Assembly: GCA_965603095.1 (NCBI GenBank)
Contig: CBFDBQ010000049.1
Span: forward strand, 1 to 15,727
DNA: 15,727 nucleotides
Source: DAOVVL01 sp965603095
Lineage (GTDB): Bacteria > Pseudomonadota > Alphaproteobacteria > Rhodospirillales > Magnetovibrionaceae
Direction: 5' to 3'
In this document: piece by piece, positions 6,276-12,710 of the stretch
How positions within the stretch are numbered: the stretch's first letter is position 1
How the letters are laid out: every line of letters starts with the position of its first letter
Translations under genes and position numbers: made by a program
The notes under the pieces: model-generated
What the model was told of the DNA's origin: nothing
Databases searched by the model: none
What the model saw: only the letters and a program-made list of their open reading frames with translations

Positions 6276-8015
6276 CTATTTGACGTTTTTTAGCCTGCGG
6301 GATTCCCACATGACTAGGTATTTGCCGCGATAGGGGAAAATGGCGATGGGGTCGGCCTTTATTTCGCCTTTGCGGACCACGTCTATGACGATGCCATCAG
6401 GGTTATCGCCTGCCCATTTAATGGCGGCCGTCATATTGGGAAGAATTAACAATGGTTTTTCCAGACGACCAAGGAAATGAAATTCGCCGTGGTATTTACC
6501 CACATAGGCCATCTTTTTCCCATCATTTTGCCAGTCGGCAACCAACTGTGCGGGAAAACTTAAATCATAGGCATGGCGCAACGCCGGTGCCGCCGTCATA
6601 TGGGCAAAGACAATTAGTGAAGCGGCAGTTATGGAAATTAAACGAACCTCGGAACGAATATCAGGCACAGATACAAAAGCCGCCCCAAGGGCTAGAAATA
6701 ATGCCGGCACCATCCATATGGGGTCTGTTTCGTATGCCCAGCTAGGCATGCGCGGAACGTAGGTTTCAATTGTTGGTAACGCCGCCCATGCCAATAGAAT
6801 AATTCCCGCCAACCCCGCCAACACCAATGCTGGAAGCATATGTTTGCGTTTTGATGTTGATTCTCCTTCGGGTTTTTTAATGTTGCTTAAAAGAAAGCCT
6901 GCAAAAAGTGCTATTGCCGGAAATTCTGGTAATAGGTAATGCAACTGCTTTCCTGAAATTGTTGAAAATGCAACCAGCGTCACCCCAAACCAGATGACAA
7001 GGAACCGCACTCCGCCATCTGATAGCGCTGCGCGTAAACCGGTTTTTTCGTTCCAGCTTTTTTTAAATCCAACTGCTCGCCACAGGCGTGGCCATGCAAA
7101 CCACGGCAACAATAACAACGGTAGGTATTGCAAAAACCACCAAGGTGGGCGTTGATGGGCAAATGATTTTACCATTCGTCCCGCTGTTTGCCCTACAAAT
7201 ATGGCGTCGCGATATTCAGGCCCGCCAACTATGGCCGCCGGCACGGCCCAGCCAAGGGCAATGCCGACACCTATTAAAATTGCAATGGGAATTGATGTGT
7301 ACCACTTAACCCAGCTGTTAGGTTTTTTCCCAGTTAATAACGGACCCCAAAGTGGCGCAAAAATATAAATCGGCAATACATGAAGAAGTATGGCAGGCCC
7401 TTTTGATAAACCGCCAAGGCCAAGGCCAATTCCAATTAGGGCAACATTTTTCCAAAAATCCCAAGAGCTGTTGTTGCCGTTAACATATGCACGCCAACCA
7501 CCAACCACACCTAATAAACTGACAAGAGTTGAAAAAGCTAACATCATGTCAAACATGGTCATGGTTGAAAATACCGACCAATAAACACCGCTAAGCAGTA
7601 TCAGCGGGGCCAGTCCTCGGCGTAGGGATAAAATATCTTCGCCCACATCGGGCCAAAGGGCGTTTGCCATTTTTGCAGTTAGCCATAATGAACCAAGCCC
7701 AAATAATGGCGCCACCATGCGCGCCCATTCTATGGATACGCCAAAAATTGCCCACCCGGCGTTCATTAACCAGAACAGCAGTGGTGGTTTATGGCTGTAC
7801 AGCTCACCATTTAGGTGTGGCACCAGATACGAGCCGCTGGTGTGCATTTCCCAAGCAACTGTCAGGTAGCGGGTCTCATCAATGGGCAGCAGCGGACGCA
7901 TAATAATTGCACCGACCACCAGAACCAGCCACAAAAGAACCGTAAGCCACATATCGCTTTTGTTGGGATTGCCAAGTTTAGAATTATTAGGGTCAGGGCG
8001 GGTATTGCTATCCAT
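6276..8015 (-). CDS. ArnT-like membrane glycosyltransferase (GT39/GT83, PMT_2 family)
   Basis: Polytopic inner-membrane enzyme, 579 residues, expected to move a sugar from a polyprenyl-phosphate donor to an acceptor (lipid A, another lipid or protein) on the periplasmic face. Near the N-terminus, after the first membrane segment, comes IDETRYLTVAWEM (about 45-57), whose Asp-Glu pair matches the catalytic loop of ArnT-type enzymes, then SHKPPLLFW. Many hydrophobic helices follow, with HQRPPWWFLQYLP and GKQLHYLLPEFPAIA as in ArnT relatives, and a short soluble C-terminal domain. ATG 8013-8015 is chosen because it lies 4 nt after the stop of the preceding gene; a start at 8102 would overlap that gene by 83 bp. 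The ribosome binding site is weak, consistent with translational coupling. It is the third gene of an operon. ArnT itself adds aminoarabinose, but the donor and acceptor here are unknown. Confidence 0.88.
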   Translation of the reverse strand: MDSNTRPDPNNSKLGNPNKSDMWLTVLLWLVLVVGAIIMRPLLPIDETRYLTVAWEMHTSGSYLVPHLNGELYSHKPPLLFWLMNAGWAIFGVSIEWARMVAPLFGLGSLWLTAKMANALWPDVGEDILSLRRGLAPLILLSGVYWSVFSTMTMFDMMLAFSTLVSLLGVVGGWRAYVNGNNSSWDFWKNVALIGIGLGLGGLSKGPAILLHVLPIYIFAPLWGPLLTGKKPNSWVKWYTSIPIAILIGVGIALGWAVPAAIVGGPEYRDAIFVGQTAGRMVKSFAHQRPPWWFLQYLPLLLLPWFAWPRLWRAVGFKKSWNEKTGLRAALSDGGVRFLVIWFGVTLVAFSTISGKQLHYLLPEFPAIALFAGFLLSNIKKPEGESTSKRKHMLPALVLAGLAGIILLAWAALPTIETYVPRMPSWAYETDPIWMVPALFLALGAAFVSVPDIRSEVRLISITAASLIVFAHMTAAPALRHAYDLSFPAQLVADWQNDGKKMAYVGKYHGEFHFLGRLEKPLLILPNMTAAIKWAGDNPDGIVIDVVRKGEIKADPIAIFPYRGKYLVMWESRRLKNVK

Positions 8016-8019
8016 CAAT

Positions 8020-8712
8020 TTACTCGTCAATTTCGCCAATTTTTTTGTCAATTTCCACATCCAGCGATTTACCGTGACGGAAATGACGATATAAATAAAC
8101 ACCTAAAAAACCGGAAAGCACAAACAGAATTACGCTGAGGCTTATTCTCAATGCTGGGTCGACCGCAACCCCGCTTCCGGCCAGCGCAAATATCAACGTT
8201 TGCGGTAGGTAACCAATGGCCGAACCGCCAATAAATGGGCCAGATTTTACCGATGAAACGCCTGCCGCCAAATTTGTGGCAACGTTGGACCCAACTGGTA
8301 GCATGCGAACAAGCAACGTCATGGAAAAAGTGTTGTCATGAAGAAAATTATCTAGGCTTCGAATTCTGCCAGAAAATCGTCGTTGCAATGGATCACGTCC
8401 AAGCAGACGGGCATAATAAAATGCAATAACACAACCAAACACGGTTCCTGCCAGCGCAAGAATTGTCCCCATGGCAAGACCAAAAGCATAACCACCTAAA
8501 AAACTTATTACCTGACGGGGCAGGCCAATAGCGGTAATAAATGTTGCCATGCCTAAAAACAATAACTCACCCATAAGGCCGCGCCCCATGATGTGGGCTT
8601 CAATCCAGCCTTCATCTAGCGCACTATTAATGTCACTTGCTTGAAACAAAAAACCAAGCAACGCTAGCGTTGCTATCATGACAACACCGCGTAACATTAC
8701 GCCTGTCCCCAT
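8020..8712 (-). CDS. VTT-domain (TVP38/TMEM64, DedA-like) membrane protein
   Basis: Integral membrane protein of 230 residues in the SNARE-associated/VTT family. The diagnostic region has LPRQVISFLGGYAFGLAMG followed by a Gly/Ala-rich helix and YYARLLGRD, and later RMLPVGSNVATNLAAG, matching the paired re-entrant segments of this fold. Established relatives include lipid scramblases (TMEM41B, VMP1) and DedA proteins that recycle undecaprenyl phosphate. The start ATG 8710-8712 overlaps the stop of the GT2 gene by one base (TAATG) and has AGGAAGAG 7 nt upstream; the longer frame from 8841 would add 43 polar residues that overlap GT2. Its place between a lipid-carrier glycosyltransferase and an ArnT-like transferase suggests a role in moving the lipid carrier, which is inference. 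Confidence 0.87.
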   Translation of the reverse strand: MGTGVMLRGVVMIATLALLGFLFQASDINSALDEGWIEAHIMGRGLMGELLFLGMATFITAIGLPRQVISFLGGYAFGLAMGTILALAGTVFGCVIAFYYARLLGRDPLQRRFSGRIRSLDNFLHDNTFSMTLLVRMLPVGSNVATNLAAGVSSVKSGPFIGGSAIGYLPQTLIFALAGSGVAVDPALRISLSVILFVLSGFLGVYLYRHFRHGKSLDVEIDKKIGEIDE

Positions 8713-9494
8713 TATGTTTCTCTTCCTGATTTTGGCCCTGATTTTGATTCGCGTATTATTTGGGTGTGGGGGGTCGATCCACGTGAACGCAACCACATAA
8801 CGCCGATTATATCCACGATGCCGACTTTTAATCTGCCCCACATGCCATATTTGGAAATGCCGCGTTCGCGTTGGCGGTGGTTTACTTCAACCGAAATAAC
8901 CTTTCCTCCGCGTCTTATCATAAGTGCCGGTAAAAAACGGTGCATGTGATCAAACCGTGGCATGTCAAGAAATGCATTACGAGTAAATATTTTTAACCCA
9001 CAACCAGTATCAGGTGTTTCATCGCCTAAAAGTTTTGATCTAACCGCATTGGCAATGCGTGATTGCAGACGTTTCCATTCGGTATCTTTGCGTTTGGCTC
9101 GCCAGCCAGCAACCAATAATAAATCCGGATCATCTGCATTTTTAAGTGTATCTAAAAGACTGGGAATATCGGCAGGGTCGTTTTGTCCGTCACCATCCAG
9201 CGTTGCAATAAATTTTGCGTTTGCTGATTTTACCCCGGTTGCAACCGCGGCGCTTTGGCCGCAGCAATTTATTTGCCGGACAATACACATTTGTGGATGT
9301 TCTTTTGCCAGCTCTAAAAGTCGATTTGGGGTTTCATCGCGGCTGCCGTCATCAACATAAACAATCTGATATTCAGATTTGCCATCAAGGGCAGCTGCAA
9401 TTTCTTCGACCAAAGGGCGAATATTAAGTTCCTCATTGTGCACTGGCACAATGACGGCAAGTTCGAACTGGGGATTTGGAATGGAAATGGACAT
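8712..9494 (-). CDS. Family 2 glycosyltransferase, dolichol/undecaprenyl-phosphate mannosyltransferase (DPM1/ArnC) type
   Basis: Cytoplasmic or membrane-associated enzyme, 260 residues, expected to transfer a sugar from a nucleotide donor to polyprenyl phosphate. The GT-A fold motifs are clear: VIVPVHNEE near residue 14, VDDGSRD (47-53), LDGDGQNDP (99-107, metal/donor binding) and RQRERGISKYG (acceptor loop). It ends soon after the amphipathic stretch GIVDIIGVMWLRSRG and lacks the two C-terminal membrane helices of ArnC, so it is a DPM1-like soluble form. ATG 9492-9494 is the only reasonable Met, yet no Shine-Dalgarno sequence precedes it; the mRNA may have a very short leader. It is the first gene of the GT2-VTT-GT39 operon. 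Confidence 0.9.
   Translation of the reverse strand: MSISIPNPQFELAVIVPVHNEELNIRPLVEEIAAALDGKSEYQIVYVDDGSRDETPNRLLELAKEHPQMCIVRQINCCGQSAAVATGVKSANAKFIATLDGDGQNDPADIPSLLDTLKNADDPDLLLVAGWRAKRKDTEWKRLQSRIANAVRSKLLGDETPDTGCGLKIFTRNAFLDMPRFDHMHRFLPALMIRRGGKVISVEVNHRQRERGISKYGMWGRLKVGIVDIIGVMWLRSRGSTPHTQIIRESKSGPKSGRET
8720..8727 (-). promoter_or_regulatory. Ribosome binding site of the VTT gene, inside the GT2 coding end
   Basis: AGGAAGAG on the - strand, 7 nt before ATG 8712, fixes the start of the VTT gene at the TAATG overlap with GT2. Confidence 0.8.
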
Positions 9495-9620
9495 TATATT
9501 TAATTAGATACCACTATAATTAATGACCCGATACCTGACCGGGCGGTTATGAATTTGCTAAAAGGCCTTATGGTCATAGCTTTTACACCTGTTAGCCCCC
9601 ATGTTCCACCCCGTAAAGAG

Positions 9621-9639
9621 CCATATTGCCCCATATTGC
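9621..9639. repeat. Direct repeat CCATATTGC with 10-bp phasing
   Basis: CCATATTGC occurs at 9621-9629 and again at 9631-9639, so the units start exactly 10 bp apart, about one helical turn. Its central position between divergent genes makes it a candidate operator. No protein is assigned. Confidence 0.6.
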
Positions 9640-9699
9640 ATCAGCGCTGGAAAACAGCGATTATATATTAATTGGGTAGGGGAATTTCTAAGGGTCATA

Positions 9700-9713
9700 A
9701 TTTTTATAAAAAT
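9700..9713. repeat. Perfect 14-bp AT palindrome before the cyclase gene
   Basis: ATTTTTATAAAAAT is its own reverse complement. It lies 61 bp before the cyclase start and overlaps a possible -10 box. It could bind a dimeric regulator or simply reflect AT-rich promoter DNA. Confidence 0.5.
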
Positions 9714-9774
9714 ATAGGGGTGTCGAGGTTAACAGGCATTTTTGTATGCCGCCTTTGACATGAGAAGAGAATAT

Positions 9775-10845
9775 ATGTCTACACCTAATATTTCTACATC
9801 TGATTCATTTGAACAGGCGCTCGAATTCGCCAAAGCCGCCTTGCAAGGCATGACCACCAATTCAGTTGTGCCAACCCCAGAGAACTTTCTGGTTTGGTAC
9901 ACCCATGTTGCCGGGCGCAATCCAAATCTTTCACACATGATTTCCATATTGACTGATAATAATCAGGAAATAACCAATTCCATAAGCAGGGATATGCACG
10001 ATAGGTTTTTTACAACCAGCATCGAAGATGACGCCTTGCATGAAACGGCAGAGCGTATAAATGAAGAACTAAGAAACATCATGAACTATATCGGTGAAAC
10101 TGGCGAAGATGTATCAAAGTATGGTGAAACTCTTCATACCGTCGAAGGCGATCTTTCTACCGCAGATGAACCTGCCGGACTTAAAGAAGTTATAGCCAAG
10201 GTTTTAAACGAAACCCGAAAAATGGAAGATATAAATAATCAGTTGGAACAGAAACTAACTGATTCTACTTCCGAAGTTAGCCAATTGCGCGAAGACCTTG
10301 AAGATATGCGTAAAGAAACATTAACCGATGCCTTAACAGGCATTTCCAATCGCAAGATGTTTGATATGGAATTGCGCCGCGCCGCTCGCGATGCAATGGA
10401 AAGCGGCGAAGATTTGTCATTGATGATGGTGGATATAGATTTCTTTAAAAAATTTAACGACACCTTTGGCCACCAAGTTGGTGACGAAGTTTTAAAGTTG
10501 CTGGCGGGAACGCTCGCCAAAACGGTAAAAGGTACTGATATTGCCGCTAGATATGGTGGCGAAGAATTTGCGGTTATTCTTCCCGAGACAAATCTTGATG
10601 GCGCCTATTCGGTTGGTGAAGCAATCCGTACGCGCATTTCAACTAAGAAACTTATAAACCGCCAGACTAATACAGACCTTGGCAAGGTTACCATTTCAGT
10701 AGGCATAGCCCAGTTTCATTTTGGCGAAAGCATGTCAGATTTAATAGGCCGCGCGGATCAGGCGCTTTACACGGCAAAAAATCTTGGCCGCAACCAAGTT
10801 GTTAGTCAGGTAGATATGGAAAAAGATGCCCTTAGTTTTGACTAA
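9775..10845 (+). CDS. Diguanylate cyclase (GGDEF domain)
   Basis: Makes cyclic di-GMP from two GTP; 356 residues with no membrane segment. The C-terminal GGDEF domain (about 178-340) looks active: TLTDALTGISNRKMFD, VDIDFFKKFNDTFGHQVGDEVL with metal-binding Asp residues, and the signature RYGGEEF (259-265). The inhibitory I-site, normally RxxD five residues before the signature, reads KGTD (252-255), so classical product inhibition may be weak or absent. The N-terminal half has a conserved-looking block (TPENFLVWYTHVAGRNP, 34-50) of a kind I associate with alphaproteobacterial cyclases, then a helical linker likely to be coiled coil (about 135-180). ATG 9775 is preferred because GAGAAGAGA lies just upstream; ATG 9760 and TTG 9742 have no ribosome binding site. 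CLC follows 33 bp downstream. Confidence 0.93.
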   Translation: MSTPNISTSDSFEQALEFAKAALQGMTTNSVVPTPENFLVWYTHVAGRNPNLSHMISILTDNNQEITNSISRDMHDRFFTTSIEDDALHETAERINEELRNIMNYIGETGEDVSKYGETLHTVEGDLSTADEPAGLKEVIAKVLNETRKMEDINNQLEQKLTDSTSEVSQLREDLEDMRKETLTDALTGISNRKMFDMELRRAARDAMESGEDLSLMMVDIDFFKKFNDTFGHQVGDEVLKLLAGTLAKTVKGTDIAARYGGEEFAVILPETNLDGAYSVGEAIRTRISTKKLINRQTNTDLGKVTISVGIAQFHFGESMSDLIGRADQALYTAKNLGRNQVVSQVDMEKDALSFD

Positions 10846-10878
10846 GATGATTGACCAAAGGGTATTTGATCAGGGTCG

Positions 10879-12651
10879 ATGAAATTTAAATCTATAATAG
10901 ATAATACATTTTCAGCTGTTCGTTCCATTATTGGAAATGACCAGATGATTTTGGCTGTTTTGGCCTTTGCCATTGGCATTCTTTCCGGTGGTGCGGTTAT
11001 TGGCTTTCGCGAAGGAATATCTTTTTTTCAAGATGCATTTTTTGGCACCGGTAGCGAGCGGCTTTTTCTTCATCTCGCTGGGCTTGCGTGGTGGCAGATA
11101 GTTTGGCCGCCAGTGGTCGGTGGATTAATCGTTGGTATTCTTGTGCGTATTGGCCTACCGGGAAATCGCCCCCAAGGTGTTGCCGATGTTATTGAGGCAA
11201 ATGCATTAAAGGGTGGTCGCATGTCGTTGAGCGATGGCCTGCGCGCCGCAGTTATAAACGCAATTTCCATTGGCTCTGGCGCGTCCGTTGGGCGCGAAGG
11301 GCCGGCGGTGCATTTGGGTGCGGCGTTGGCCGCCAGCATTGCCAAGCGATTAAAGCTTACACGCTCTATTTCAAGAACGCTTTTGGGTTGTGGCGTTGCC
11401 GCCGCCGTTGCCGGTTCGTTTAATGCGCCCATAGCAGGTGCGTTATTTGCCAATGAAGTAGTTATTGGCCATTACGCATTGAAAGCATTTGCCCCAGTGG
11501 TGATAGCTAGCGTTACCGGAACCGCAATTTCTAGGGCATACTTTGGCGATTTTCCAGCCTTTACCCTGCCGCCCCATGTCATTACCTCTTACCTTGAATT
11601 TCCTGCATTTATTATTCTTGGTGTTGTTGCCGGTCTTGTTGCCAGTGCTTTGGTCAGGGGAATAATGAGCGCGCAGGACTTATCAGAAAAAATCCCCATG
11701 CCATCATGGTTACGCCCGGGCGTTGGTGGATTGGCTATTGGCATAATGGCCGTGTGGTTACCGCAAATTATTGGCGTTGGTTATGGCGCAACCGAGCAAG
11801 CATTAATTGGTAATTTTACACTTACGGTGTTGCTTTTAGTTTTGGTTGGTAAAATTGTGGCCACCGCAATATCGCTGGGCTTTGGTTTTGGCGGTGGTAT
11901 ATTTTCTCCTTCGTTGGTAATTGGTGCGGTGCTTGGCGGTGCTTACGGAATTATTGTTTCCGGAATATTTCCCGAAGTTGGTGCCGACATCGGTGCATAT
12001 TCACTTATTGGCATGGGTGCGGTGGCGGCGGCAACATTAGGCGCGCCCATTTCCACAGCATTGATAATTTTTGAAATGACCGGTGATTATGAATTAACCT
12101 TGGCGGTAATGCTGGCAGTAGTTGTTTCAACCGGGGTATTTCGCCATCTGCATGGGAGAACATTTTTTACTTCTCAGCTAGAACGACGAGGACTTGATCT
12201 TAAGGGTGGCTTTGAAAGCAGCCTGCTAAGGGCTAGGCGAGTAGCAGATGTAATGAAGATTGAGATAGAAACAATAGCGCCTAACGTTACCTTGCCGGGG
12301 TTGAGGCGGCAGTTGCAGCTCTCGCTTACCGGTGAGCTTTTTGTGGTTGCAGATGATGGTCGTTTATTTGGAACCATAACCTTGGCCGACCTTAGCGAAA
12401 CCGCATTTGATCCTAATTTGGATAACCTTATAAATGCTGGTGATGTAGCCCGCCTGAATCCACCGGTGCTGAAACCAGGCGACGACCTAGAAAAAACACT
12501 GAAGGTTATGAATGATGCGGGCGAATCGCTAATTGCGGTGGTAACCGATGATGCCACCATGCACCTAGAAGGTGTGGTTGATGAACGCCGCGTTATTGCC
12601 GCCTATAACCGCGCATTGCTTGAAAGCCGCCACGAAGAGCACGATGTTTAA
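10879..12651 (+). CDS. CLC-family chloride channel/transporter with C-terminal CBS domains
   Basis: Inner-membrane anion transport protein, 590 residues. CLC signatures: GSGASVGREGPAVHLGA with gating Glu140, FNAPIAGALFANEVV (181-195), and GFGGGIFSP (336-344). Instead of the classical GSGIP, the first filter motif region reads GNRPQGVADVIEA. At the site of the internal proton glutamate (E203 in E. coli ClcA) there is Val194, next to a conserved Glu193, and the central Tyr (Y445 in ClcA) aligns with Phe430. The E-V pair is what CLC channels carry, so this protein may not be proton coupled; that is inference from my hand alignment. Two CBS-like segments follow (about 453-510 and 518-582), which in relatives bind adenosine nucleotides and regulate gating. 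The ribosome binding site (AGGG, 4 nt from ATG) is weak. Confidence 0.93.
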   Translation: MKFKSIIDNTFSAVRSIIGNDQMILAVLAFAIGILSGGAVIGFREGISFFQDAFFGTGSERLFLHLAGLAWWQIVWPPVVGGLIVGILVRIGLPGNRPQGVADVIEANALKGGRMSLSDGLRAAVINAISIGSGASVGREGPAVHLGAALAASIAKRLKLTRSISRTLLGCGVAAAVAGSFNAPIAGALFANEVVIGHYALKAFAPVVIASVTGTAISRAYFGDFPAFTLPPHVITSYLEFPAFIILGVVAGLVASALVRGIMSAQDLSEKIPMPSWLRPGVGGLAIGIMAVWLPQIIGVGYGATEQALIGNFTLTVLLLVLVGKIVATAISLGFGFGGGIFSPSLVIGAVLGGAYGIIVSGIFPEVGADIGAYSLIGMGAVAAATLGAPISTALIIFEMTGDYELTLAVMLAVVVSTGVFRHLHGRTFFTSQLERRGLDLKGGFESSLLRARRVADVMKIEIETIAPNVTLPGLRRQLQLSLTGELFVVADDGRLFGTITLADLSETAFDPNLDNLINAGDVARLNPPVLKPGDDLEKTLKVMNDAGESLIAVVTDDATMHLEGVVDERRVIAAYNRALLESRHEEHDV

Positions 12652-12710
12652 ACACCCCCGGCTCAATTCTTATGGTCTGGATAAGCAGTCATGCTATATA
12701 TGGCGGCATA

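Larger units (their letters stand above)
9495..9774. promoter_or_regulatory. Divergent promoter region between the glycosylation operon and the cyclase gene
   Basis: This 280-bp stretch has no gene I can support. Near the left end, TATAGT on the - strand (9518-9513) is a -10 candidate for the GT2 operon, without a good -35 box. In the middle are the direct repeat at 9621-9639 and a small stem, CGCTG/CAGCG (9645-9659). The right side is AT-rich with several possible -10 boxes, for example TATAAA at 9705-9710, overlapping a 14-bp palindrome. Confidence 0.5.

Noticed and set aside
8713..8841. N-terminal extension of the VTT protein
   Set aside because: It overlaps the GT2 gene in another frame, is polar and lacks family similarity; the TAATG start has a strong ribosome binding site.
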